Of a stretch of DNA of 63,354 nt, positions 32,601-41,800 are shown piece after piece. Both the position numbers and the translations under genes were made by a program. Source of the DNA: CAZICM01 sp964537685 (GTDB lineage Bacteria > Myxococcota_A > Polyangia > Polyangiales > Polyangiaceae). The stretch lies in contig CAZICM010000053.1 in the NCBI GenBank assembly GCA_964537685.1, positions 1 to 63,354 of the forward strand. The letters run 5' to 3'. Within the stretch, counting starts at the first letter, position 1, and every line of letters starts with the position of its first letter. Below the pieces are notes generated by a model. That model did not search any database. It had not been told where the DNA came from and saw only the letters and a list, made by a program, of their open reading frames with translations.

Positions 32601-33985
32601 GCCCGGCCGGAGATATACAATTCGCCTTGATCATCGATAAAACCTAAATCGCCTGTTCTTAAAAAGGGGCCTTCGTTTTCGGCGGTAAAGGCTCCAAATG
32701 CAGGGTCACCGGGCTTTTCCCAATAGCCTTCGCTGATATGGGGGCCAGATAGCCATATTTCGCCGACGCTTCCGGGGGGAAGAAGGGAAAGTTCTGTGGG
32801 ATGTACAATGCGTACCTGGGCTTGGGGCGACGGAATTCCGCAGCTCATCATCGCTCTCGGTCCAGGTATGGCTTGTCCGCGCCCAAGCGCTTGAGGATCG
32901 AAGCCGCGCATCACAGGCTCGCTATGTATTCGTTTGGCGGTTGCGAAGAGCGTCGCTTCGGCAAGACCATAGGCAGGACAGAAGACGGACGGTTTAAATC
33001 CGCATCCGGCAAAGGTTTTGCAAAAGAGTTCAAGGGTGCCCGGACGCACGGGTTCGGCACCGCAAAAGGCAAATTTCCATAGGGAAAGGTCGAGTTTCTT
33101 GATAGCCGATGCATCGGTTCGCCTGGCGAGGTGGCTATAGGCGAAATCTGGGGCGCCGCTCATTGCATAGATACCATAATGGGAAATCGCTTCGAGCCAG
33201 CGAAGCGGACGCTTTAAAAAATCGAGCGGAGAAAATAGAGTCACACAGCCGCCCAAATAGACAGGCCCCAAGACTTTTCCGATTAAACCCATATCATGAT
33301 AAAAAGGCAGCCAGCTTACGCCCTGGCCCACTTTGCCTTCCATGTCGCTCAATCCAAAGCCGTCGTATATCATGCCCAAGTTGGCCATTAGATTTTGATG
33401 ATTCACTTTGACGCCCTTGGGTTCGCCCGTGGAGCCGGATGTGTATTGCAGAAAGGCTAAATCTAAAGGTTTTGCCTCATACGGAGGCGCTTCGCCTTCA
33501 TCGAGCTCGTCCACCGATATCCACGGCATCTTCGCTACATCGCCGCCCAATCCCTGCCCGAGCATTGCAATGGAGGCCGTGGTCAATACCGCCGACGGTT
33601 TGGCGTCGGTAACAATGCCTAATAATCTGGGTAAAGTTGCGGATAGGCGTACAGGATCGGGCGGAGGTACAGGAACCGCAGTTATGCCCGCCATCAAACA
33701 TCCATAAAATGCCGCTATAAAATCCAAACCCGGCGCAAAGAGCAAAACGGCGCGCTGTCCAGGTGGAATTTGCTTTGCAAGCGCCGCCGCAACGCGCGAT
33801 GAAAAACGCTTGACATCCAGCCAGGTCCATTCCGTAACAGGGCCGTTGACTTCTCCTTCGTGCAAATAGCGGTACGCCAGCGCAAAAGGCCGCCCGGTAA
33901 AACGCTTCTCTAGGCATTCATTGAAGGTCGCCGTTTCGGCCGCGACTTGAACCGGCGCGGCGTAGGTTTCTGTGGACTGATTCAT
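29669..33985 (-). CDS. Fusion enzyme: fatty acyl-AMP ligase, ACP, thioester reductase, diiron ferritin-like domain
   Basis: Start at ATG 33985 behind GAGGGAGTTATT; the frame extends six codons further to a TTG. About 1438 residues in four parts. (1) ~1-580 fatty acyl-AMP ligase: FLQYTSGSTGEPKGVKVNH, WLPFYHDMGLIG, GYWEKPGD, RTGDLGFIDDQGELYISGRAKD. (2) ~595-670 acyl carrier: the phosphopantetheine Ser is in LGLDSLNL (~629). (3) ~705-1050 short-chain-dehydrogenase thioester reductase: FITGATGFVGAYTLSALM, later YTQSKWAAEKLLEHARARG. (4) ~1125-1438 ferritin-like helices with the diiron pattern E (FMYGEQGA), ExxH (VVDEARH), E (LIEGLALG), ExxH (EDEARH). Expected flow: activate a fatty acid, load it on the carrier, release it as aldehyde or alcohol, oxidise or deformylate. 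Partner genes make activated sulfate and transfer it. Confidence 0.9.
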   Translation of the reverse strand: MNQSTETYAAPVQVAAETATFNECLEKRFTGRPFALAYRYLHEGEVNGPVTEWTWLDVKRFSSRVAAALAKQIPPGQRAVLLFAPGLDFIAAFYGCLMAGITAVPVPPPDPVRLSATLPRLLGIVTDAKPSAVLTTASIAMLGQGLGGDVAKMPWISVDELDEGEAPPYEAKPLDLAFLQYTSGSTGEPKGVKVNHQNLMANLGMIYDGFGLSDMEGKVGQGVSWLPFYHDMGLIGKVLGPVYLGGCVTLFSPLDFLKRPLRWLEAISHYGIYAMSGAPDFAYSHLARRTDASAIKKLDLSLWKFAFCGAEPVRPGTLELFCKTFAGCGFKPSVFCPAYGLAEATLFATAKRIHSEPVMRGFDPQALGRGQAIPGPRAMMSCGIPSPQAQVRIVHPTELSLLPPGSVGEIWLSGPHISEGYWEKPGDPAFGAFTAENEGPFLRTGDLGFIDDQGELYISGRAKDVMIIRGRNIHPHDIEASGEGVHPAIRPGGLAAFGIEHNNEEHIAMLCEVDTKKPVDAEAVSAALRDAIAKAHGAEIYKTILVPPRTILRTSSGKIRRGACRDLYLGGELQKIAEISAREPSQAQPEPTARGPLNTAELIAYMQRWIQERVRPGSVNPSSSFTSLGLDSLNLMWLAGDLEKLLGFEVPVQTLYGGTLKTTAALLSMAHKRLSPEKPRDLEGDALLDASIHPVSLPIQLRPEAPWFITGATGFVGAYTLSALMKRMQSPFICLVRASSDEAAQERLLNTWKELGLPHPEQLAMRVRAIAGELSRPRFGLSEERWNELCATIGTVMHIGAEIDWIKPYSSLKPVNLEGTREAVRLCCQASTPMHYVSTLGVFALAEDTRLPFGEDEDLRDGEKLQLGYTQSKWAAEKLLEHARARGLPVTVYRPGFVGGDSRTGAELHSEHQLFYAFMAGTIYMGEVPAAEKVIDAVPVDWLGEAIAALSLHPEAQNKRFNLMNPSPIRQRELYQVLRNRGYALREIAYTRFREHVLAPDAKNPLARFSVYYKLMDEQRMARLEAQMKECLPADNALARRMLSELGLSCPPLDRRLIDTYLLYYIERNLIPKAPQAPAPTVQAQAAGGSAQRVGPASTIVDIPDFSMPDPFTRNEPKLWQMYERGKQKQWDAEKRIDWSLYIDPEDPTEVGDHALPLYGSPIIARMTQKERAAARVHYQAWQFSQFMYGEQGAVVGVAKLLQRAPNVEIQMFAATQVVDEARHLEAYSKLLTDKYGITYPVVQPLSRLAEQTFSDRRWDINSLGLQILIEGLALGSFALLRDQSKNPLIVSINAYVMEDEARHVGFGRRILAPYYAGLSDAERKDREEFVIEASYMLHDRLFATESVWENLGLPVKECLTWIRESGFQKAWSSTLFSRIVPAIRSIGLWSPAVQKAYAQMGVLSYGDALLDELILGDETKASEIQARQIQQETDNAG

Positions 33986-34033
33986 AATAACTCCCTCTAT
34001 CAAAAAAAAGGGCTACGCAACACCAAAACCCTC

Positions 34034-34042
34034 TGCTATGAT
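34034..34042 (+). promoter_or_regulatory. Candidate extended -10 promoter for mmsA
   Basis: The 91-base gap between the divergent fusion gene and mmsA contains TGCTATGAT, an extended -10 match (TGn-TATGAT). It is placed to start transcription about 28 bases before the mmsA ATG, ahead of the AGGAGA ribosome site at 34058. I see no convincing -35 box or operator. Assignment by consensus only. Confidence 0.3.
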
Positions 34043-34076
34043 TCCCGCCCCGAACACAGGAGATTCTTTTTACATC

Positions 34077-35576
34077 ATGACGATCGCGAACATCCAGCAT
34101 TGGATCAACAACGAACCGGCCGCCGGATCAAGTGAACGCTGCGGCCCTGTTTTCAACCCGGCCACCGGTGAAATCACAGGTGAAGTTGCCTTTGCCGAGC
34201 GCTCTCAGGTGGACGCCGCGGTGGCCGCCGCAAAGACCGCCGCCGCGTCGTGGGCCAGCGCGTCGATCGCCAAGCGAACGCGGGTTTTGTTTGCATTCCG
34301 CGAGCTTGTCGATAAAAACCGCGACGATATCGCGCGCTTGCTCACCAAAGAGCATGGCAAGGTGTTTTCCGATGCCCAGGGCGAAGTGCAGCGGGGATTG
34401 GAAGTCATTGAATATGCCTGCGCGCTCAGCGAGCTGACCAAGGGCGAATTTAGCGAGAATGTATCGACAGAAGTCGATAGCTTTTCAATGCGTCAGCCGG
34501 TGGGTGTGGTGGCGGGTATTACGCCTTTTAATTTTCCGGCGATGGTGCCGATGTGGATGTATCCCATCGCGATCGCCTGCGGGAATACATTTGTGCTAAA
34601 GCCCAGCGAAAAAGATCCTTCGGTGACCAATTTCTGCGCCGAGTTATTTGCGAAGGCGGGACTTCCGCCTGGGGTGCTGAATGTGGTTCACGGCGATAAG
34701 GTGGCAGTCGATCGCATTCTCGAGCATCCAGATATTGGAGCCGTGAGTTTTGTGGGGTCGACGCCTATCGCCCGTTATATCTATGAAACGGGAACGCATC
34801 ATGGAAAGCGGGTTCAGGCGCTGGGAGGCGCAAAGAATCATATGGTGGTTCTGCCTGATGCCGATATGGATTTAGCGGCGGATTCGGCTGTTTCGGCGGC
34901 ATATGGTTCGGCGGGCGAGCGCTGCATGGCGATATCGGTGCTGGTAGCCGTGGGAAGCGCGGGCGATAAGCTGCTTCCAAAGATTGCGGCGCGCATGGAG
35001 AAGCTGCGGGTGGGCGATGGGCTGGAGCCTGGAATGGAAATGGGTCCGCTGATAACGCGCGAGCACCGGGATAAGGTATCTGGGTATATTGGCAAAGGCG
35101 TGGAAGAGGGCGCCGATCTATTGGTTGATGGGCGGAAACTGCGCGTGAAAGACCGGGAAAACGGCTTTTGGGTGGGTCCGACGCTCTTTGATCGGGTGAA
35201 GCCCAATATGACGATCTATCAGGATGAGATTTTTGGGCCGGTATTATCGGTGGTGAGGGCAGAGAATTATCACGAGGCGATCGGCCTGATTCATGCGCAC
35301 CGGTATGCGAACGGGGTTGCGATTTTCACCAATGACGGCGGAGCGGCGAGGCGTTTTCAGAGCGAAATTCAAGTGGGCATGGTTGGCGTGAACGTGCCTA
35401 TTCCGGTACCGCTCTCGTACTATTCCTTCGGAGGATGGAAGGCGTCGCTCTTTGGCGATCATCATATTTATGGGCGCGATGGATTCCGCTTTTATACACG
35501 GAACAAAGTCATTATTTCGCGCTGGCCCGATCCTCGTTTCCGAGGCGTCGATCTAGGCTTTCCCCAGAATAAATAG
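34077..35576 (+). CDS. mmsA: Methylmalonate-semialdehyde dehydrogenase (CoA-acylating)
   Basis: Start at ATG 34077, preceded by AGGAGA; the upstream ATG at 34038 has no ribosome site. A 499-residue CoA-dependent aldehyde dehydrogenase of the MmsA/IolA type: ITPFNFPAMVPMWMYPIAIACG, NAD-binding FVGSTPIARYIYE, GGAKNHMVVLPDAD (the family's Asn motif) and the nucleophile Cys in AAYGSAGERCMAISV (~283). It converts methylmalonate semialdehyde to propionyl-CoA in valine and thymine breakdown. It is transcribed away from the fatty-acid/sulfation operon. Confidence 0.95.
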   Translation: MTIANIQHWINNEPAAGSSERCGPVFNPATGEITGEVAFAERSQVDAAVAAAKTAAASWASASIAKRTRVLFAFRELVDKNRDDIARLLTKEHGKVFSDAQGEVQRGLEVIEYACALSELTKGEFSENVSTEVDSFSMRQPVGVVAGITPFNFPAMVPMWMYPIAIACGNTFVLKPSEKDPSVTNFCAELFAKAGLPPGVLNVVHGDKVAVDRILEHPDIGAVSFVGSTPIARYIYETGTHHGKRVQALGGAKNHMVVLPDADMDLAADSAVSAAYGSAGERCMAISVLVAVGSAGDKLLPKIAARMEKLRVGDGLEPGMEMGPLITREHRDKVSGYIGKGVEEGADLLVDGRKLRVKDRENGFWVGPTLFDRVKPNMTIYQDEIFGPVLSVVRAENYHEAIGLIHAHRYANGVAIFTNDGGAARRFQSEIQVGMVGVNVPIPVPLSYYSFGGWKASLFGDHHIYGRDGFRFYTRNKVIISRWPDPRFRGVDLGFPQNK

Positions 35577-35587
35577 ACGTTTCCAGG

Positions 35588-35783
35588 AGAACCCATCTCA
35601 CTGAAAGCAGTAGCGCCAGAACCCATCTCAAAAAAGCATACTGAAAGCAGTAGCGCCAGAACCCATCTCAGAAAGCGTCGCGAGCAGCCCTGCGGCTAGG
35701 GAGGCCGACCGAGCCGTACATTGTACGGTGAGGGAGGCCGACCGACGCCGCGGGGCGCGCAGCAGCTTTATGAGACGGGTTCT
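35588..35783. repeat. Structured 196-bp intergenic repeat element
   Basis: The box AGAACCCATCTCA occurs at 35588, 35618 and 35658, and an inverted near-copy (TGAGACGGGTTCT) at 35771 closes the element. The last two boxes sit inside a 31-base direct repeat (35600-35630 and 35640-35670). Inside are two copies of AGGGAGGCCGACCGA (35698, 35731) flanking a perfect palindrome CCGTACA-T-TGTACGG (35714-35728). The element follows mmsA by 11 bases, and its right end supplies the stop codon of the His-rich gene. Layout is like a short non-autonomous mobile repeat or a REP-type element. Confidence 0.8.
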
Positions 35784-36063
35784 AATCGTTTTTGATGTGA
35801 ATCGCGCCTGGATTTAAATACGAACCACCGCCGCCCGCGGGCTCGATATACACATGGTGATGATGGCCATGGTGATGATGGCCATGATGATGCCCGTGAT
35901 GGTGGCCGTGTTTGTCGTGCGCGTGTTTATCGGGCGCGTGTTTATCGTGTTCGTCCTTGGCTTTGGCTTCCTCCGCATCCTTTGCGCCCTCGGGCAAATT
36001 CTGCGCTTGTTCTTCGGTTTGCCCTTCGGGTTTCGCGGTTTCGGAATGGTTGTCTTCGGACAT
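35782..36063 (-). CDS. His-rich small protein, probable metal binder
   Basis: A 93-residue protein with a strong ribosome site (AAGGAGCCTTGAC). The first half is Glu/Lys/Gln-rich and acidic. Residues ~40-70 alternate Asp-Lys-His and Gly-His-His runs (DKHAHDKHGHHHGHHHGHHH), with about 25 His overall, then a short VYIEPAGGGGSYLNPG end. No signal peptide. Such tracts bind Ni2+, Zn2+ or Cu2+, so storage or buffering is plausible. Its stop codon lies within the end of the adjacent repeat element, so the C-terminus may have been changed by that element. Confidence 0.65.
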   Translation of the reverse strand: MSEDNHSETAKPEGQTEEQAQNLPEGAKDAEEAKAKDEHDKHAPDKHAHDKHGHHHGHHHGHHHHGHHHHVYIEPAGGGGSYLNPGAIHIKND

Positions 36064-36231
36064 GTCAAGGCTCCTTTTCAGCGTTTAAAGCCCGCGCAAG
36101 TATTCGGGGCACACGAATCTACGACCTTCGCGCGGTGTGTGCAAGCATTTCTTTCACAACTTGTGCCACGGCTGCTGTTTGGGGAAGGTTTGTTCGCTTG
36201 GGAATGGTTTTTTGAGCATCAAGGAGTGAAT

Positions 36232-37053
36232 ATGCGTCGATGTATTTGGCTGTTGTCGGGCTTGGCTTTCGCGGGTATGTGGGGATGCGGCGGCACGGCG
36301 TTAACGGGCTCGTCCGAAGGAGGAGGCACAGGCGGCGCGGGTGGAGTGGGAGGAGGGAGCGGTGGTTTTTCGGGCACCTGTCCGGCGCCTGATGTGTTTG
36401 AAGCCCGCATTGATTTTTTTGGGATGTCTGTGGCAAACAATTGCGAGCTCAGCCTGCCTGGAGGTCAGCCGGGGGCTGTGTGGACAGGGGAAGGTGTGCT
36501 GAACAAGACGGGCGCGGAAGCGTTTCAATTGGATGGGTGTCCTCAGAAGAATTGTGAATCGCCTATTCTTTTCGATATCCAGTTAAGCACCAAGGGTGTG
36601 GAACCTCATATCCCGGATGGAACGTATGTCAGGCTTCGCTATGAGGCGCTGAAGTCTGGAGATGGGTGTTCGTATTCGTTTGAGATCTATAATTTGGCGG
36701 CGATAGATGGGATGCCGCCCAATCCGACGGAGCTTGGAGAAGGGCTTTGGTTTTATGGAATGGCTTATGGATCTGGGGATAGCGCGCCCGTGAAATTTGC
36801 CTGGACGGGCAATGCATTCTGCAGTCCAATTGCAAATAGTATGTGGCCCTATGGGCGGCCGGTTCGCTTGGAAGCCGCGGATGATGCGTCAAAAACGCTT
36901 ACGCTGGGGATGGGAGAGATGCAGGTGTGGGATATTCAGACGCCGCTCTTGCCAGGTATCTTTGATGCAAAAAATTTAGCTTCGATCATAATATCCGAGA
37001 CGGCGGCCGATATCAGTTTTGTGGTGTCGAGACGGGTTTCGGCCGCGCCTTGA
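36232..37053 (+). CDS. Lipoprotein with Gly-rich linker
   Basis: Start at ATG 36232 with AAGGAGTGAAT directly before; the much longer open frame from 35854 reads the antisense of the His-rich gene. Signal MRRCIWLLSGLAFAGMWGC (lipobox), a Gly-rich linker (EGGGTGGAGGVGGGSGG), and a ~230-residue beta-rich domain with few Cys (FFGMSVANNCELSLPGG, GCPQKNCESPILFDIQ). No family recognised. Expected in the outer membrane or periplasm. Confidence 0.7.
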   Translation: MRRCIWLLSGLAFAGMWGCGGTALTGSSEGGGTGGAGGVGGGSGGFSGTCPAPDVFEARIDFFGMSVANNCELSLPGGQPGAVWTGEGVLNKTGAEAFQLDGCPQKNCESPILFDIQLSTKGVEPHIPDGTYVRLRYEALKSGDGCSYSFEIYNLAAIDGMPPNPTELGEGLWFYGMAYGSGDSAPVKFAWTGNAFCSPIANSMWPYGRPVRLEAADDASKTLTLGMGEMQVWDIQTPLLPGIFDAKNLASIIISETAADISFVVSRRVSAAP

Positions 37054-37060
37054 GCAAAGC

Positions 37061-38827
37061 CTAGAACGTGTAGCGCAGGCCAAGATGCAGCGAAGGCGCT
37101 ACGATAACCGGGCCGATCAGCGTCTCGCGGGCAAAGGTGCCGACCCCATAGCTACTCATATCCACAAGCTTTTTATCGTCCCATTCGGGTTTTGTGAGGC
37201 GCATCCAGACGTTTGCATGAATACCAGCCAGCCCCTCCACCGCATCGCTTAGCTTGATATGCCAGGCGACTTCGGGATCGATATGTAGGAGATATGCCCG
37301 CATGGACATTTCTGTTTCAGGAATGGCGAAGCGCAGTTGGTCCGCCGATACATAGCTCCCCAACCGGATATTCTGTAGGGTTCCAACCAGCAGGCCCACA
37401 CCTAGCCTATAGCTTAAAGGCCAATCCCCGCGGGGCCGCACGCCCACATGGGCCCCGCTATAAAACCCTGAAAGAACTTGTTCTTCTGTCACCTTGGCCG
37501 AAAAGGGCATCCATCCCACGGGCTGGATTTTCATGGCCCGGTTGGATAGCGTTTGAGCGAGGTGCGTATAGCCAATGAATACGCCCAATGACCATCCTGA
37601 AGGCAATTCATAGGCTCCCAGCATACGAATCGACACGGCGGAACCCATCGCCTCACGGCAGTCGCCGGTGCATTGGCTGGATATCTCGCCGTTCAGGCTG
37701 GGCACTATCCCCAGTCGCCCCGAAAGTTCGCCGACAATAAGAGAGGGAAGCTTCCAGCGTGGCGATTCTGGATCGCGCCGAAGCTGAATGTGCAGGCTTT
37801 TGTTCTCAAAGGCGGGAGTTTCTATATCTCGCTTTTCGGTCAAATAACCATCCGCATGGACCTCCACACGATGGAGTCCTGCATGGAGCTGGCCTATCCA
37901 TACCCCCTGACCCAAAGGGACGCCGTCGATCATCAGGGTGGCGTCGGCGGGTACCGCTTGAAGTCTCATCGATACGCTTATGTTTTCGGCCCGGAGCACC
38001 AAAAGACTGGTCTTTTGCGCTGTTACCGTGACCATCGCCGGCTGCGATCCCACAATTCCCTCGCCTCTTAAGAACACAAGATGAGGACCAGGGGAAAGAG
38101 GACCTTCCCAAGGTGTCTTGCCGACGTTGACATTGTCGATAAGCAAATCCAGCGAAGCGCCTTTTTTCTCGGCGACCCGGAGCTTGCCCACCACCGAGAG
38201 AGGGCGCATTTGAGCGTTTATACGCTTGGTTTGTCCCCCTGTTATATCGACATTCACTTCAAAAGGATGATATCCTTGTTTATAGAGCCTGATCACATGG
38301 GTTCCAGCAGGCACGCGAATTGGATTGGGCAGTGGAAAATCTCCCCGTTCCCGGCTGTCCACTGTAATGGATGCACCCGGTTTGGCGCCCAGAATCTCCA
38401 CCGTACCGACCAGTTCCCGAAGTTTGCTTACGGATTTTTGGGTCTCGAGTTTTTCATCGGCGGGGGCATTGGGATAGTCGCGTAAATACGCTTCATAGAG
38501 GTCCAGCGATTCGTCGTAGCGCTGGAGGCGTTCTAGGCAATAGGCGGCATTGATGGTGGCGGTGCGGGTGGGAAAGAGTTCGAGGGATTTGAGAAAGGCG
38601 GTGAGCGCGGGGGCATAAGCTTCTTTGCGGACAAGGCCGAGTCCTTTTTCAAATTCGGCTTTTGCGGCTTGGCGGATGAGCTCGGTAGGCTCTTTGGCCG
38701 GCGTTTCAGATGCGGTGGGAGGCGTCTCTGGAGGGGGTGGGGGAGAATCCGAGCTTTGAGCCCAGAGAGGTACTGCCACAGTTAGGCTGTGGAATACCAC
38801 CCAAATGAAAGCCATTCCGCGGCGCAT
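37061..38827 (-). CDS. TPR and PEGA-domain envelope protein
   Basis: Sec signal (MRRGMAFIWVVFHSLTVAVPLWAQ), a Pro-rich linker, tetratricopeptide-like helices at ~45-140 (EFEKGLGLVRKEAYAPALTAFLKS), then two PEGA-type beta domains: GASITVDSRERGDFPLP...VPAGTHVIRLYKQGYHPF and ATLMIDGVPLGQGVWIG...HAGLHRVEVHADGY. The last ~230 residues alternate hydrophobic strands and end in LHLGLRYTF, an aromatic C-terminus like outer-membrane beta-barrels. It follows the kelch-like gene with no gap (stop 38828 and ATG 38827) and probably shares its transcript. Confidence 0.82.
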   Translation of the reverse strand: MRRGMAFIWVVFHSLTVAVPLWAQSSDSPPPPPETPPTASETPAKEPTELIRQAAKAEFEKGLGLVRKEAYAPALTAFLKSLELFPTRTATINAAYCLERLQRYDESLDLYEAYLRDYPNAPADEKLETQKSVSKLRELVGTVEILGAKPGASITVDSRERGDFPLPNPIRVPAGTHVIRLYKQGYHPFEVNVDITGGQTKRINAQMRPLSVVGKLRVAEKKGASLDLLIDNVNVGKTPWEGPLSPGPHLVFLRGEGIVGSQPAMVTVTAQKTSLLVLRAENISVSMRLQAVPADATLMIDGVPLGQGVWIGQLHAGLHRVEVHADGYLTEKRDIETPAFENKSLHIQLRRDPESPRWKLPSLIVGELSGRLGIVPSLNGEISSQCTGDCREAMGSAVSIRMLGAYELPSGWSLGVFIGYTHLAQTLSNRAMKIQPVGWMPFSAKVTEEQVLSGFYSGAHVGVRPRGDWPLSYRLGVGLLVGTLQNIRLGSYVSADQLRFAIPETEMSMRAYLLHIDPEVAWHIKLSDAVEGLAGIHANVWMRLTKPEWDDKKLVDMSSYGVGTFARETLIGPVIVAPSLHLGLRYTF

Positions 38828-41800
38828 TTAGTTCCGGCCTTTCCGCGCAACGAGTCCAAGCGCGCCCAATCCCAGCCAAAAGAGCCAAACGCGATCCGGA
38901 GAGGGATTTCCCGGGAGAGAAATCTGGCAAGAACTGGGGGATTCAAGGGCGGGTCTTGCAATGCAAGCATGCTCCAGGTTGCACACAAAGCCATCGGCGC
39001 AATCCAATAAGCTCGTGCATGAAGTGCCGCATTGACCATCGGGATAGCAGCGATAGGGGGCGCAATCTGTCTCCATGTCCTCGGGACCTAGAAGCACCGA
39101 GCCTCTGCAGTGATTCTCGGCACAGGTGGAGCTGCTTTCATCGCAGTAGTAATCGGCTGCGCAGTCCGAAGATTGGGTGCAGCTCGTTAGGCAGCCTTCA
39201 TGGGTACAAGCATAGGCATCGCAGGGGCCCACTTGACCCTTGCAAGATTCCCGCGAAGAGCCATCACAGGCGGAGGATAGACAAGGATCGTTGGGATGGG
39301 TCGAGCAAGCGGGCCGGATTCCATGCGGTCTACCGTATACTGCAATGCATAATCCTGCAACGCCGGGCTCATCGCAAGCCTCGCATTGGCCGGCACATTC
39401 GGTATAGCAACACACACCATCCACACAATGCCCCGAACTGCAATCGCTTGCTGCCAAGCAGGAAGCGCCCAGCGAAGCCACACAAGCATCATCGTTGGAG
39501 AAACTCGCCGAAATAGGCACGCATATGCCATCGAAGTTCGCGCCCGCCGCCACCGCGCATGCCTCGCAATCGCCATCGCACGCGCGATCGCAGCATACGC
39601 CGCTGGCGCAATACCCCGTGGAGCATTCGGCATCGGCCTGACATGAAGTCGCCGCCGGGGACTTGTTTAGGGATACGGGGACCGCATTGGCCGAAATCAC
39701 TCCATTGCGGAGAATGCGAAGCCATCCCGGACCGGAAAATGCCACGCTTGAGGGTCTCCAATACACCGTCTCATCTGTCCAATTCACAAGAGGCGATAGC
39801 ACCATGGCCCCGCCTGCCGCGGACTCCCAAACCGCAAAGGCGTTGGTGGCGGCCGAACTGTTGGATGCGCCTGAGGATGCTTCTAATCCGATGAAGTTGA
39901 TTCCTTGGACTTTGCCTTCGGACGTTGCTCCCAGGGGACTGTCCGCATAGCTTAGGATGGGTCTAAAGCTTTTTTCTCCCGAGGCCAGGGCAAAGATCTC
40001 CGCGGAGGCCAAAGGTTGAGCATTGCAGGCATCGGTACTGCACACTCTTCCCCCACCCATGAGGGGCCGGCCGTTGGGAAGCAAATGAAAAAACGCTGAA
40101 TAACGGGGTTCGCTTAGATCTCCGGCAGGAATAAACGCTCCTTTTCCCCCGGAAGCCGCGGGATCGAAGAGTTCTGCGCTGTTGAGGGGAATGGGATTTG
40201 GAAGCGAACGATCCAGCCCGCCCGCGATAAGCACTTTTCCTATGGGCAAGAGGATGGCACCATGTTGACTGCGGGCATAGGCTGCGCTGGCCGTGAAACT
40301 CCAGCTTTCTGTCTGTGGATCGAAAATTTCGCCCTGCATCGCCCCCGATCCACCAAAAAGCAAGATATTGCCCGAGGGCAACTGGGTCAGTGTCGCGCCT
40401 TCATCGTGAAAGGTCCCTGGATTCTGGACCGGATGAAAGGTTTTTGATAAAGGATCAAAGACTTCCGCCGAGCCGTCGCTCTCTACCAGTACCCGGCCAT
40501 TGGCCATTAATATGGCTTTGGGATTGGCTCTTGGCATCGTCATTGGCGCGGAAATCTTCTCAAATTGATTTGCCCCCGGGGACAGCCATTCTGCTGTATC
40601 CAAGGGCTGGAACTGGCCATTCACACCTCCCAGCACCATCAGCGAGCCATCGCATAGGAGAACCGCCGCATGCTGAGCTCGGGGTCCAAATGCAAGATTG
40701 GGCCCGGGCTGCGAAACCTGGGCGCTTGATGGATTATAATATTCGGTGGAAGCCAAAGGACCTGCGCCTCCATTGCGTCCCCCCACAATAAGGGCTCCTT
40801 GATTCCAGAGCGGGGTAATGGTATGCCCAATGCGAGGAGAAGCCATTGGGGGAAGCGCGCTAAAATCGCCAAGGTTTAAGTCGAAGAGCATAGCCGCCGG
40901 GGAAATAGACCCAAACTCGGAAACCAGCGTGCCCTCGGAACCGCCCGTGATAAGCACCCGGCCATCCGAGAGCACCGCCGAAGCCGAACGCGATAGGCCA
41001 AAAGGAGCGGCGCTGGGCACCGGCGAAAAACTGCCAGCATAGCCTCCGCCCCGGCTGACAAAACGATGGCTTTGAGCCTGTTCGCCGCTTATGAGCAGGA
41101 CATCGCCCGAGGGTAGGAGCGTTGCCGTGGGAGCTTTATAGAGCCCCGGTATAGAAGGCGCGGCACTAAATTGATTGAGGTTTGGATCGAAGAGAATCGC
41201 CGCGCTCGCATCATCGAGCCCGCCTGCAAGAAGGACTTCGCCCGAGGGCAAAAGTGTGCTCGAATGCGCGGCCATGCCCATGGGCAAGCCTGGCAAGAGT
41301 TCGCTAAAGGACGCGCCTTGGGCATCGTAGACAAAAGCCTGCGCCGAACACGCTAAATCGCCGTTGTTTTGCGTACATCCATCTCCGCCCGTAAGCAAGA
41401 CGCGCCCATCCCGAAGAAGCGTCGCTCTATGCTTTGGAGGCAGAAAATTCATGGGGACCGAGCCCGCCGCCGGGCTAAAACCAGCCGTATTTGGATGAAA
41501 GATCTGAGCTATACCCGGTGCCGCCGTGAACAGCACATCGCCGTTCAGCAGCCGGGTTGCCGTGTGATCGATCAAGGGAGGATGGGTATTGAGGGCCTTG
41601 CTCCATGTCACCGAGGAAAAATCGAAGAGCTCGGCGTTTACATTAGGCTGGCCGTCTGGTGTCTTTCCACCGGCGACCAATACCCGCCCATCCAATAGCA
41701 GCGTAGCTGTTGCTCCCATGCGCTTGGATGGAGGAGGGGGGAGCAGCGTGAAGCCAAAGGGGATTGGATAGAAGACTTCCGCAAACTCCTCATCCGCCGA

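Noticed and set aside
35854..36231. Long plus-strand open frame in front of the lipoprotein gene, with hydrophobic VMMAMVMMAM runs
   Set aside because: It is the antisense reading of the His-rich gene; the true start has AAGGAGTGAAT at 36220-36230 and a proper lipobox.
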